This document shows positions 1 to 9,207 of a stretch of 64,000 bases of DNA, in pieces. The position numbers and the translations under genes were made by a program. This DNA is from an uncultured Chlamydia sp. (GTDB lineage: Bacteria; Chlamydiota; Chlamydiia; Chlamydiales; Simkaniaceae). The notes below the pieces were generated by a model. It was not told where the DNA came from. It searched no databases and was given only the letters and a program-made list of their open reading frames with translations. Location of the stretch: NCBI GenBank assembly GCA_946127115.1, contig CAMGYI010000001.1:577942-641941 (forward strand). Direction: 5' to 3'. The first letter of the stretch is position 1. Every line of letters starts with the position of its first letter.

Positions 1-1
1 T

Positions 2-799
2 GAATTCCTTGGGGAATTGGTAGGCCTTGGGGTTCTAGGAAGAGCCATTAGAGTAGCAAGAACAACAGTTCCTATAATGGCAGGTGAAGGAGCATTTTTT
101 GGGGCTGTTATGTCAGAGGCAAATGAAACGGATAGACTTGCTGGACCAGTCTTTGGATTGCTAGGAGGTGCCGCGGTTGGCAAGCTCCTAAACCGGATCA
201 CACCAACCCCTCCTATCTCCAGAATTTCTAGCAGAGGGCTCCAATCTCTCAAAACAACCAACAACCTATCTTCCTACTCAGATATCAAACTCGTAAACCG
301 TTCTATTATAAAGCTAGAACTAGAACCTGTTAAAGCAGGATCCGAATTAGAATGGTGGAAAGTAGCCTGTCCTAGAGTTGACCAAATTAGAAATACCCAC
401 TCTGATAAATCCTTCTATCAAGCTCTTAGGGAAGAGTTCTCAACGAAAAACCTTTCGGAATCGCAAATCAGAAGAGTACTGGACTATAGCGGCTACAAAA
501 CATACCCAAGACCCAACGGACTCCCCAATAATTGTGTGGTTGAATTTTCAGATAAAGGTGGCGGAATGATCTATAGAAAGTGGGCAACAATAGATGCCGA
601 ACATAGGGTGATCCGTATTATGCCTGGAACAGAAAGAAATAACGTCGTTACAGCAGCTATCAATAGACGCCAAATGCCTTACGTAGTGCAAGAAAGAAAC
701 AACTTCAAGCGTACAATCGATGGAAGCTGGACTCCAGATGATCGCAATAAAGCGCTTACGCACATCCCGTTAGGATCATTCAAATTTAAGGGATGGTAA
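2..799 (+). CDS. C-terminal part of a probable polymorphic toxin (5' end outside window)
   Basis: The frame is open from base 2, so the gene starts before the window; the first usable start codon here, TTG at 17, is probably not the real one. The visible 265 or so residues begin with a glycine- and alanine-rich stretch with hydrophobic character, then a linker, then a compact C-terminal domain of about 90 residues. That domain holds short motifs (GGGMIYRKW, RIMPGTE, PYVVQE and THIPLGSFKF at the very end) that I associate with toxin tips of Rhs, CdiA and related polymorphic toxins. Four bases after the stop lies a small gene that fits an immunity protein. The toxin activity (probably a nuclease) is inferred from family resemblance only; no catalytic residue is proven. 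Confidence 0.6.
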   Translation, partial: EFLGELVGLGVLGRAIRVARTTVPIMAGEGAFFGAVMSEANETDRLAGPVFGLLGGAAVGKLLNRITPTPPISRISSRGLQSLKTTNNLSSYSDIKLVNRSIIKLELEPVKAGSELEWWKVACPRVDQIRNTHSDKSFYQALREEFSTKNLSESQIRRVLDYSGYKTYPRPNGLPNNCVVEFSDKGGGMIYRKWATIDAEHRVIRIMPGTERNNVVTAAINRRQMPYVVQERNNFKRTIDGSWTPDDRNKALTHIPLGSFKFKGW

Positions 800-803
800 A
801 ATA

Positions 804-1265
804 ATGACTCCAGAAGAAATTAGAAATTTTTATCCAAAGTTCATAGCAGAAAAAATGATAGAACTTAAGGAAAGCCCAGAGACAAATGATAAACCAAATA
901 TGAAAGTTACAGACTTTCTAAGGATATACGTAGAAATTTCTCGTATATCTAATAAAGAGTATCAAGAGCGTTTTTGGGTAAGACAAAAGCTAGGAGATAA
1001 CTTTATGGAAACCACAATGGCTTTCAATCAGAATGTAAAAACGGTTTTAAAAGCAAAAGACGCAGGACGCGTTAAAATGACTAAGAGACAGTATGAAATG
1101 CTTCAGAAACTTTATAACATGATTAACGATTTTGAAGCCAATCCGGATACCCCCCTGGATCCTGGATATGGAGAAAACGATGAGGAAATAGTCGCCAATC
1201 CCTGCTGGGATAAAATCCGTAACTACGCTAAGGACGTTTACGCTGAGTTAATTAAGGAGTCTTAG
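804..1265 (+). CDS. Candidate immunity protein for the upstream toxin
   Basis: This is a 153-residue, charged and probably mostly helical soluble protein with no signal peptide or membrane segment. I do not recognise its family. The case for immunity is positional: it starts 4 bases after the toxin stop, on the same strand, with a GGGATGG ribosome-binding site ahead of ATG 804, and nothing else follows it on that strand. Its size fits known immunity proteins. It could also be an unrelated chlamydial hypothetical protein. Confidence 0.5.
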   Translation: MTPEEIRNFYPKFIAEKMIELKESPETNDKPNMKVTDFLRIYVEISRISNKEYQERFWVRQKLGDNFMETTMAFNQNVKTVLKAKDAGRVKMTKRQYEMLQKLYNMINDFEANPDTPLDPGYGENDEEIVANPCWDKIRNYAKDVYAELIKES

Positions 1266-1277
1266 CAAGCCAAAGGA

Positions 1278-1787
1278 TTACTTCTGAAATTTTAGGAGAA
1301 ACTCTTTGATGGCTTGTGGAGTATCTGGATCCTTTAGGCACTTTAGATGGGAGCTGTTTTTAGGAAGGAATACCATTAGCTGGTGATTGATCCCTGACTC
1401 TTCAAAAATTTTTCCAATGGAGGTCCATCCTCGCTCCGAGTAAAAGGAAACAACATCTACTTGAGCATGCATGGTTGGAAGGTAGTCAGAGTGTTTTATC
1501 TTCGCTCTTTTCCCCATAAATTCCATGATGGCTGAGGCAACACCTTTTCCTCGAAACTCCTTCAGAGTGGCTATTCTTTCGAATTTGATAAGGCAACCTT
1601 TGAATCGAAATCGTCCTGTTCCTGCAGGCTGTCCATTAAAAGTTGCAACGAAATGGGTAGACTCTTTTTCGTAAACATCAATTTCGTCCTCTTCAGGAAC
1701 GTCTTGCTCTTGGATAAAGACTACACAGCGAATCTTTATATATTCCTGCCATTCCTGATCTGTACCAACTTCACGTATTTCAATCAT
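1278..1787 (-). CDS. GNAT-family N-acetyltransferase, ElaA-like
   Basis: The 169-residue protein is a single GNAT domain. It carries the acetyl-CoA-binding loop RGKGVA at residues 79-84, preceded by the beta strand FERIATLKEF and followed by helix ASAIMEFMG. The N-terminal half (residues 20-60), with FIQEQDVPEEDE and GTGRFRF, resembles ElaA/YjcF-type acetyltransferases; the substrate is unknown. It begins 5 bases after the PEP synthase stop, so it is probably the last gene of the minus-strand operon that starts near 5079. Confidence 0.8.
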   Translation of the reverse strand: MIEIREVGTDQEWQEYIKIRCVVFIQEQDVPEEDEIDVYEKESTHFVATFNGQPAGTGRFRFKGCLIKFERIATLKEFRGKGVASAIMEFMGKRAKIKHSDYLPTMHAQVDVVSFYSERGWTSIGKIFEESGINHQLMVFLPKNSSHLKCLKDPDTPQAIKEFLLKFQK

Positions 1788-1792
1788 CTGTA

Positions 1793-4132
1793 TTAATTCT
1801 CAATTTTTGCGATTTGTTGAACGGTTTGGATCACGCTATCGGGATTTAAGGAGAGAGAGTCGATGCCACACTCTACGAGAAATGCGGCAAACTCTGGGTA
1901 GTCGCTGGGGCCTTGCCCGCAGATTCCTACTTTGCATCCATTTTTATGAGCCACTTGGATAAGTTTTTTTATTTGGTCTTTTACAGCAGGATTTCTCTCA
2001 TCAAAAAGTGAGGAAAGCTCTGCAGAGTCGCGATCTACACCGAGAATCAATTGGGTAAGGTCATTGGATCCAATGGAAAATCCATCGAAAAGCTTGGAGA
2101 ATTCCTCTGCAAGGATAATATTCGAGGGGATCTCAGCCATCATATAGATTTCAAGTTCACCTCTTTTGAGTCCATTTTTTTCAAGAACCTCATGAACTTT
2201 TTTAGCTTCTTCTAAGGTGCGGCAAAAGGGAATCATAATGAGAACATTATCGAGGCCGATGATATCACGAACTCTTTTGATCGCTTGACATTCCAGATTA
2301 AAACCATCACGATATTTTGGGTTGTAGTAGCGTGAAGCTCCCCGAAATCCTAGCATGGGATTTTCTTCTTTGGGCTCAAAATCTTCTCCTCCAATGAGAT
2401 TGGCATACTCATTGGTCTTAAAGTCACTCATTCGAACAATTGTTGGGTATGGATACTGTGAACACGCAATTTTTGCGATTCCCTGCGCTAAAATTTCTAC
2501 AAAATAATCAGACTTGTTTGCATACCCTTGAGTAAGCGCTAAGATCTCCATCTGAGTGTTTTTATCTTCGATTTTTTCAAAATGAGCAAGAGCCATCGGG
2601 TGGATTTTTATCATTTCATTAATGATAAATTCCATCCGCGCAAGGCCAATGCCTTGGGTGGGGAGGCGCCACCATCTGAATGCCGCAGGAGGACTGGCGA
2701 TATTGAGCATGATGTCTGTTTTAATTTTGGGAAGATCTTTGATATGCACTTCGGTTTCTTCAAAAGCAAGCTCTCCTTGATAAACTATTCCCCAGTTCCC
2801 TTCCGCACAAGAAAGGGTAATCATCTCCTCATTTTTTAGCACTTCAGTGGCATTTCCTGTTCCTACAATTGCAGGAACACCAAGCTCTCGACTGACAATT
2901 GCAGCATGAGAGGTTCTCCCTCCTTGATCGGTAACAATCCCTTTGGCCCGTTTCATAATGGGAACCCAATCGGGATCGGTCATTGTTGTGACAAGGATCG
3001 ATCCTTCTATAAAACCGTCGATATCCTTTGTATCGAGAATAACCTGAGGCTTCCCAATTTGAATCGACTCTCCAATAGCTAGCCCTTCGATAAGCTTCGT
3101 TCCTGTTTCCTTTAAGTTAAAGGTGCTGAAATCCCCATCTTTTCGTTGCGATTGAACGGTTTCAGGGCGAGCTTGCACAATATAAAGCTCCCCACTTTCT
3201 CCATCCTTTGCCCATTCGATGTCCATTGCCTTTTTATAATGCCCCTCGATCAAGACAGCCCATTCTGCCAATGTAATCACCTCTTTATCAGTTAAGCAAT
3301 AAAGAGCCCTTTCATCCAGAGACGTCTCGATGTTCTTGGTTCCACTCCTGGCATAAACCATTTTCATTTCCTTAGTCCCCAAATTCTTCTCAACAATGGG
3401 AATCACTCCTTCTTTTTTAAGGAGCGGTTTAAAAACAATGTGTTCATCGGGGATAATCAACCCTTGAACGATATTCTCCCCTAATCCCCACGTAGCATTG
3501 ATCACAATCACTCGATCGAATCCTGTTTCGGTATCAACGGTAAATATCACTCCGGAAGAGGCGAGGTCGGATCGAACCATTTCTTGGAACCCTACAGACA
3601 GGGCGACCTCTTTATGACAATATCCTTGCTCTTCACGATAACTAATTGCTCGATCAGTAAATAAGGAAGCAAAGCACTTTTGACACGCTTCAAGAAGGTC
3701 GCTCGAGCCCTGGACATTGAGAAAGGTTTCTTGTTGCCCAGCAAAACTTGCATCGGGAAGGTCTTCGGCAGTCGCACTACTTCTAACCGCAATAGCACCC
3801 ATATCGCGAGACACCTCGAGTATTTCTTCTTTAAGCGCCTTTGGAAAGGCTGCTTTGAGAATAAGTTTACGGATTGTTTTCCCCACTTTTTGAATGGATT
3901 TCGTATTGTTCAAAGGCTCCTCTAGAACGCTCTCGATTTCTTTTGTAAGACCATTCTCTTCAATAAAAAAGCGATACCCTTCTACAGTCACCGCAAATCC
4001 AGGAGGAATCTTTATCCCTTCTTCCGTAAGAGCCTGAATCATTTCTCCAAGCGAAGCATTCTTTCCCCCTACAAGTTCCACATCATTAATAGTTAATTCT
4101 TCAAGGTTTTTAACATATTTGTACGTGCTCAT
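1793..4132 (-). CDS. ppsA: Phosphoenolpyruvate synthase (pyruvate, water dikinase)
   Basis: This enzyme makes PEP from pyruvate and ATP, giving AMP and phosphate, and so opens gluconeogenesis. At 779 residues it is close to the usual 790. The order is an N-terminal ATP-grasp domain beginning with VGGKNASLGEM, a swivelling domain with the phosphohistidine loop GGRTSHAAIVSRELG at about residues 405-420, and a C-terminal PEP-binding TIM barrel with MLGFRGASRYY and GICGQGPSDYPEF. Its start overlaps the stop of the upstream membrane-protein gene by 4 bases (ATGA), so the two are probably translationally coupled. Pyruvate kinase, which runs the opposite way, lies only 3 kb away. PPDK was considered, but the length and architecture fit PpsA better. 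Confidence 0.93.
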   Translation of the reverse strand: MSTYKYVKNLEELTINDVELVGGKNASLGEMIQALTEEGIKIPPGFAVTVEGYRFFIEENGLTKEIESVLEEPLNNTKSIQKVGKTIRKLILKAAFPKALKEEILEVSRDMGAIAVRSSATAEDLPDASFAGQQETFLNVQGSSDLLEACQKCFASLFTDRAISYREEQGYCHKEVALSVGFQEMVRSDLASSGVIFTVDTETGFDRVIVINATWGLGENIVQGLIIPDEHIVFKPLLKKEGVIPIVEKNLGTKEMKMVYARSGTKNIETSLDERALYCLTDKEVITLAEWAVLIEGHYKKAMDIEWAKDGESGELYIVQARPETVQSQRKDGDFSTFNLKETGTKLIEGLAIGESIQIGKPQVILDTKDIDGFIEGSILVTTMTDPDWVPIMKRAKGIVTDQGGRTSHAAIVSRELGVPAIVGTGNATEVLKNEEMITLSCAEGNWGIVYQGELAFEETEVHIKDLPKIKTDIMLNIASPPAAFRWWRLPTQGIGLARMEFIINEMIKIHPMALAHFEKIEDKNTQMEILALTQGYANKSDYFVEILAQGIAKIACSQYPYPTIVRMSDFKTNEYANLIGGEDFEPKEENPMLGFRGASRYYNPKYRDGFNLECQAIKRVRDIIGLDNVLIMIPFCRTLEEAKKVHEVLEKNGLKRGELEIYMMAEIPSNIILAEEFSKLFDGFSIGSNDLTQLILGVDRDSAELSSLFDERNPAVKDQIKKLIQVAHKNGCKVGICGQGPSDYPEFAAFLVECGIDSLSLNPDSVIQTVQQIAKIEN

Positions 4133-5079
4133 CCCTCTCTCCGGGTTCTGTTTAGATCTTCTATAGTCTCAATGGATTGAGTGAAAAGGCTCCCAAAGGC
4201 AAGGACTCCTACGAGTTTACCCGGTCCATTGAATCCCAAAAGATAGATAAGAAAAATCACCATACCAATAATCGCTGTCTCAGCGGGGTCTTGATCAACA
4301 ACATGGAGTAGTCCCTTCCAAACAAACATCATTGATCCAAAGAACAATAACGCATCGACTTGAGAGCTAATTCTTTCATGCATTTTCTTAAACATCTTGG
4401 TTTCTATCTTCTCGTAGCCTAAGCACATCACTTTGATCCCCAAGGAAAGCACAAGGATTGTCTGCAATTTTTTCTGGAACTTATCAACATAAAAATCAAT
4501 AGAATGGAGAAGGCTACTCAAAGAAGATAACCGGTTTCTTCCCTCCCATGACACAAATTGTTTTAGAGTTACAAGCGCCTCTATAAAGGGAGCTATAAAG
4601 TCCGCAACTTCTTCAACCTTCATTTGAACAATCTCCCACTTGTTCAAATCAATCCTCCCAAATTTCAGCTGCCGATTTAAATACCTTGATTGGTAGAGCC
4701 CTCGGATTTTTTTATGGCATATCAGACACTCTTCACTGTAAGAGTATTGTTTCTGAATATCTCGGCGGCGCCCCCCATGGAGCCCGTTTACATTGAACAA
4801 ACCATCCGAAGAAAGCAATTTCTCAGACTCAAGAACCGCGTTAAAAAGAGCGTCAGAGACTCCAAACTCTGATTGAATCTCTACCAGTTTAAACCGTCCC
4901 TGATGAGAGACATACCAGTCGCTTGACAAAACACGGTCCATAAGCTCCAACCTTTCCAGACCAAAATTACAACCAAAAAAAACCATCGCGGCAAGATTTG
5001 GGGTTGGCCCCGCCCCAATATGTTCCTCTAGAGAGATCGGACACTTTAAAACACTACTGCTCGAAATTTGAAAGACCAT
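4129..5079 (-). CDS. Unknown protein with C-terminal membrane segments
   Basis: I do not recognise this protein. I prefer ATG 5079 (316 residues) to the GTG at 5088 because the purine-rich GGAG/GGGG stretch lies ahead of it. The N-terminal two thirds are soluble and contain one CxxC (CLICHKK, near residue 120). Hydrophobic helices follow near residues 210-225, 245-265 and 270-300, so the protein is probably anchored by its C terminus. It overlaps ppsA by 4 bases, which suggests co-translation, but the sequence gives no functional link. Confidence 0.7.
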   Translation of the reverse strand: MVFQISSSSVLKCPISLEEHIGAGPTPNLAAMVFFGCNFGLERLELMDRVLSSDWYVSHQGRFKLVEIQSEFGVSDALFNAVLESEKLLSSDGLFNVNGLHGGRRRDIQKQYSYSEECLICHKKIRGLYQSRYLNRQLKFGRIDLNKWEIVQMKVEEVADFIAPFIEALVTLKQFVSWEGRNRLSSLSSLLHSIDFYVDKFQKKLQTILVLSLGIKVMCLGYEKIETKMFKKMHERISSQVDALLFFGSMMFVWKGLLHVVDQDPAETAIIGMVIFLIYLLGFNGPGKLVGVLAFGSLFTQSIETIEDLNRTRREG

Positions 5080-5187
5080 TATCCCCACTTCTCCATTTCA
5101 AGTGATATAGCGGAAGTTTAACAAACCCAAAATACCTCATCCATGTCACATTAAAACACCTTATGCCATTTTATTAAAATGGATGAT

Positions 5188-5686
5188 CTACTGAATGTAG
5201 CCAAATACCCTTTGATATCGACCATACCGCATATAGAAAAGAAGCAAGTTTTTTTCGTTGTAGTGATTTTCCCACGCTCCAATTTGCCCCTTGCAAAAGA
5301 TTTTGTCGAATTCAGTGCAATGCGTCGTTCCAAACGTTTTTTCACCAATCTCTTCAATCTGTTTTTCATTTAAGGCTTGGTGGAAAATTGTCGTAAATCT
5401 GGTCATCGAACCAATAGACCAGTGAAACAAAGGCATCCCGCAAATCTCTCACGATAATGACTTTTTCCGCCTCAGGATCATAGGAAAGGGGGTTGCGCAC
5501 TCCACAACTCACAATGTGATCAGCCCATTGACACTCTGTAGGCTCCGGAAACAGGCTCAGCATCTTTAATACAAGATGTCCCCCCGATTTTGGTACCGAT
5601 AGAACAACAGGACACTCTCCTGCCCCATCATCAGAAAACATCAACAAGGTTGGGATTAAACAAAGAATCAAAGCAACCTTTCTCAT
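5188..5686 (-). pseudogene. Decayed, exported sulfotransferase-like gene (frameshifted)
   Basis: The first frame, from ATG 5686, has a signal-peptide-like start (MRKVALILCLIPTLL), then VVLSVPKSGGHLVLKML, which matches the PAPS 5'-phosphosulfate loop (PKSGT type), and KVIIVRDLRDAFVSLVYWF, which matches the 3'-phosphate motif. It stops at 5366. The next frame continues with HQALNEKQIEEIG, then GQIGAWENHYNEKN and FYMRYG, which fit the C-terminal part of the family, and stops at 5188. Removing one C near 5382 joins the frames. Only about 55 residues separate the 3'-phosphate motif and the GAWENH segment, where I would expect about 100 or more, so an internal deletion is also likely. Confidence 0.65.
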
Positions 5687-5710
5687 GCCATGAGATGGTG
5701 CCTCAAGCAA

Positions 5711-6378
5711 AAAAAAATAACAAGTCAGGAAAAAAAGAACCTTATTTTCATGGAAGTATGGCTCTTTAATTAACTTTAATTAACCCTTGCTAGACTGCTT
5801 CTTCCGCAAACTTTTGTGCTGAAATTCTGCAACAATTTCTCGAAAAGATTGTCCGAAGCTTTGGGGATGCAATTACTTGAAGAGCTGTGAGAGCTGTTTT
5901 TTGGCCTTTATGTAAGTTTACTTGCATCCATTACCTGAAGATTTGTCCCAATACTCCCCAAAACTGTGGATCTAGAAATATCCCTGAATTAAAAAATACC
6001 GCTTGAAAGTTCTTCCCCTGAAACCTTTTCCCAATAGTCTCTCGATCCATTCCATCCATGTTTTCTGTAATCTCGGTGAGCTACCTGATCACAAATTGCA
6101 TCTTCTCATTTTCAGAAACTCGTGCTCTCTCGATAATTTGAGCAAAGTCACCATCAAAATATCATACCCAATGTGCTTGAAAAAAGCAGTAATTGGAATC
6201 ATTAGGAAAATACCGTTAGAACAAAAGGATGCTTCACTACCTCATCATCTGGTTCGCGACAGTCTCAAGAAAGTAAGCTTGTTTTGTGGAGTAAAGAAAT
6301 AATTTCCATACATTGACTCAAAGGCAGGGATTTTCTGCAATAGAACCGTAAGAAAGAGAGTATTGCAGACAATACTAC
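5711..6378. other. Gap without a supported gene
   Basis: I see no convincing gene here. There is a perfect tandem copy of the 10-mer TTTAATTAAC at 5765-5784. The plus-strand reading frame at 6003-6302 (99 codons) has no ribosome-binding site and no recognisable motif. The minus strand has short open stretches broken by stops, so the region may be a decayed gene, but I could not identify a family. Confidence 0.5.
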
Positions 6379-6906
6379 TTAAACCTCCGAGCAAGGGCCT
6401 ATGCCGCATTGTAGAATTGTAGTAACAGTATTCGCTAAAGCAATTACAAGCATAAGGATGATCGCAATGTATTCGTAGACACCAATCTTAATTTGAATAT
6501 TTTCATTCTTAGAACTATAGAGGAAAAGAAAAAACACTACGGATAAAATCGAAGACCCAAAAACAAAAAAAGCCCACGTATACAATTCAAACCCAAATAC
6601 AGAATACCCAAAAGTTGGAAAATCAGGACAAATATGCAAGGCAATGTGTCGCAGAGAAACTGTTCCTCCAAAAACAGAGGCCATTAGGGACAACCCATAA
6701 TGAAAAGCACAAATACCAAAACGGATATTTAGTATCGGACCAATAGACAGAAGGATCATTGATAAACGTTGAAGTTCACATAAAGAACAAGGTTCTTGAT
6801 GTTCATAAAATTGATAGATATATGCTCCTAACAAAACAAAACAAAGGATATAGATCCACAGAGCGTTTAAAAACCGAACGATTTGATACCGAATAATCAT
6901 AAACAT
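6379..6906 (-). CDS. dsbB: Disulfide bond formation protein B (DsbB-like)
   Basis: The 175-residue inner-membrane protein has four or five hydrophobic helices and the DsbB redox pair C40-x-x-C43 in PCSLCELQR just after the first helix. DsbB reoxidises the periplasmic oxidase DsbA and passes electrons to a quinone. The usual second cysteine pair between helices 3 and 4 is not clear: one cysteine lies in HICPDFPTFG, and a further pair (C167, C172 in CGIGPC) sits at the extreme C terminus after the last helix. The start could be ATG 6906 or the next ATG at 6900. No DsbA gene is adjacent. Confidence 0.8.
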   Translation of the reverse strand: MFMIIRYQIVRFLNALWIYILCFVLLGAYIYQFYEHQEPCSLCELQRLSMILLSIGPILNIRFGICAFHYGLSLMASVFGGTVSLRHIALHICPDFPTFGYSVFGFELYTWAFFVFGSSILSVVFFLFLYSSKNENIQIKIGVYEYIAIILMLVIALANTVTTILQCGIGPCSEV

Positions 6907-7384
6907 ATATTCAAACTATCCGTTATATGATAGATAAACATACAGATACAAAGTATAAGGGTTATTAGTGTCCAAACAACTCCAGTTTTTCTATAACCTC
7001 TCAAAATAAGAAAGATCGAGATCGATAATAATAAGAAAAGTCCTGCCATCATTACCACCCGAATAAATTATTTATAATAATTTTTCAAGGTAGTTTTTTT
7101 AATTCTCTGCAAATCGCACCAAATGCTTTCCCGATCTGTATATTCAAACAAACTCAAAAATTGGTTCTGGGCAACGCGAAAGCTATTTTTGAGTTTGTTT
7201 GAGTATCTGGTGACTCCTTTATTTATCACTTTAGAGTAAACCCTAAATGGGCATCCTTGGAAGAAGAAAACTACCTCTATTTTTTAGAAGGATAGGGGTG
7301 ATACTTTAACTTTGCATTGGCATAATTTCTTCATTATAGACTGACACCAAACAAATTAATTAAAAATATAGAATATTGGCCTGA
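6907..7384. other. AT-rich gap holding one long inverted repeat
   Basis: There is no supported gene in this stretch between dsbB and pyk, both on the minus strand. Its only clear structure is the perfect inverted repeat at 7144-7202, listed separately. The dsbB promoter presumably lies near 6910-7000, but I see no convincing -35/-10 pair. Confidence 0.5.
7144..7202. repeat. Perfect 18-bp inverted repeat
   Basis: The arm at 7144-7161 (TCAAACAAACTCAAAAAT) is exactly repeated in reverse complement at 7185-7202, with a 23-base loop. It lies about 180 bases beyond the pyk stop on the minus strand and has no terminal T-run on either side, so it is not a standard intrinsic terminator. It may be a transcript-end stem or the ends of a tiny deleted element. 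Confidence 0.8.
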
Positions 7385-9175
7385 TTAGTAGAATTTGCAG
7401 ACTTGCTCTCGCATCTCGTCTTCTGATTCGACGATTCCCTTGAAGACGAGCCCTTTGCTCGGGTCTAGGGTAACAAGTTGGTCTTTTTTTAACGTTGTAC
7501 ACGCTGCATCAGCACGGACTAGGAGGGGGATGTTGTAATCATGAGCAAACTGCTTTGCTAGATCCTCAGAACGGGAGTCATCAGGATGATTTTGGAGGAT
7601 GATTCCCTCCGCCACCTTGAGATGGGTCTCATACTCTTCTAGGCAACTTGTCATAACGACTAACTTGCCCTTAAAGTTATATGTAACCTCCTCGTCAAAG
7701 CTGAGGAAAAACTCTACTTTTCCATGGACCCGCTTCCCATTTCCAGGAAGTCCTCTTACGAGAACATCGCCGATATTATCAACGAGCATCATGTTGGTTG
7801 TGCCACTAATCCCAAAGGGGGTCCCAGACGTCACAACAATCAGGTCTCCGTAACGTACGAGTTTATGCGTAAGAATAAAACAACTGGCCTGTTGTACCCC
7901 TTCTTTCACATTCTTCACTTTCTCTAAAACGGAAACGGTTCCCCAAGAAAATGCAAGTTGATGATAGGTTTTTTCATCAGGAGTCACAGCAATGATAGGC
8001 ATCTCAGGGCGGAATCTCCCCATAAGGCGCGCGGTGAATCCACTTGTCGTGAGAGCAATAAGGGCTTTTGCATGAGCACTATAGGCTGTCTTCACTGAAG
8101 CTAATGCCACCGATGAAGAAATGTCATTAAAAAGTTGCCTAGAAGCATCCTTGTAGAAAAAATCCTCGTAATCAAAGTCTTTCTCGGCCTCAACCACGGT
8201 GCTTCGCATGAGCTTTACCGTCTCAATGGGATACTGCCCTATAGCCGTCTCACCTGAAAGCATTACCGCAGAGGTACAGTCATACACAGCATTGGCAACA
8301 TCAGAAACCTCAGCACGTGTTGGACGAGGATTTGAGATCATCGACTCAAGCATCTGCGTCGCCGTAACAACTGGCTTGAACGATTGATAACATTTGCGGA
8401 TCATCACTTTCTGAAGTTTAGGAACTTGGGTCACAGGCAGCTCCACTCCCAAATCTCCCCTCGCTACCATGATTCCATCTGAAGCTTGAAGGATACTATC
8501 AAAATTCTTTACGCCTAGAGCATTTTCAATCTTGGCAATCACCATGACATGACTAGACTTGTTCCTTGCCAAAATGCCTTTAATGGTAATGATATGGTCT
8601 GCTGAACGGATGAAGGATGCAGCTAAAATATCAATCCCATTTTTGCACCCAAATTCGATATCTGCAATATCTCTTTCTGTAACAGCAGGAAGCTGAAGCT
8701 CTGTGTGGGGAATATTCACCCCTTTCTGCGATTTTAAAATCCCAGAATTTTCAATTTGCACAACTAAAAAATCAGGATGTTTTTCAATCACTTTGGAGGT
8801 GATATACCCATCATCAAAGAGAACCTGTGCCCCCATTGTAATGTCTTGAATCACTTCAAATGGTTCTAGGGTTATCTCCCCTTCCGCAGGATCCTTGGTG
8901 ATTTTAAGGTGGGCCTGCTTCTCCAAAACAAATGGAGAAGAAAGAGTTCCGACGCGCACTTCAGGCCCCTTCGTATCAAGCATGATCGCTAGGGCAATAT
9001 CTTTTGCTTTGCGCGCCTTTTTGAGATTGTCAATCATTTCTTTATGCTTGTCATAACTACCATGACTCATGTTGATTCGAGCAACATTCATCCCCGCATC
9101 GATCAGCTGCAAAATTTTTTCATAGCCGCTTGTTGCAGGTCCCAGTGTACAAATAATTTTTGTTCTCGTGCGCAT
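7385..9175 (-). CDS. pyk: Pyruvate kinase with C-terminal extension
   Basis: The enzyme converts PEP and ADP to pyruvate and ATP. I place the start at ATG 9175, which has AAGAGGA four bases ahead, rather than at 9202; this gives 596 residues beginning MRTRTKIICTLGPAT. Visible motifs are LDTKGPEVR, the catalytic-region IAKIENALG and MVARGDLGVE, and QMLESM with the RAEVSDVANAVYD segment. The last 110 or so residues go beyond the usual 470-480 and contain IPLLVRADAACTTLKK and a following beta segment that resembles the swivelling PEP-utiliser domain on Bacillus-type pyruvate kinases, but without a clear phosphohistidine. It is divergent from uvrA with 45 bases between the start codons, an arrangement I also recall from Chlamydia. 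Confidence 0.94.
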   Translation of the reverse strand: MRTRTKIICTLGPATSGYEKILQLIDAGMNVARINMSHGSYDKHKEMIDNLKKARKAKDIALAIMLDTKGPEVRVGTLSSPFVLEKQAHLKITKDPAEGEITLEPFEVIQDITMGAQVLFDDGYITSKVIEKHPDFLVVQIENSGILKSQKGVNIPHTELQLPAVTERDIADIEFGCKNGIDILAASFIRSADHIITIKGILARNKSSHVMVIAKIENALGVKNFDSILQASDGIMVARGDLGVELPVTQVPKLQKVMIRKCYQSFKPVVTATQMLESMISNPRPTRAEVSDVANAVYDCTSAVMLSGETAIGQYPIETVKLMRSTVVEAEKDFDYEDFFYKDASRQLFNDISSSVALASVKTAYSAHAKALIALTTSGFTARLMGRFRPEMPIIAVTPDEKTYHQLAFSWGTVSVLEKVKNVKEGVQQASCFILTHKLVRYGDLIVVTSGTPFGISGTTNMMLVDNIGDVLVRGLPGNGKRVHGKVEFFLSFDEEVTYNFKGKLVVMTSCLEEYETHLKVAEGIILQNHPDDSRSEDLAKQFAHDYNIPLLVRADAACTTLKKDQLVTLDPSKGLVFKGIVESEDEMREQVCKFY

Positions 9176-9207
9176 ATTTCCTCTTACTATAGAAACTCTC
9201 ATTAGGG

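Noticed and set aside
6003-6302. A 99-codon plus-strand frame
   Set aside because: There is no start signal and no recognisable domain, and composition looks non-coding.
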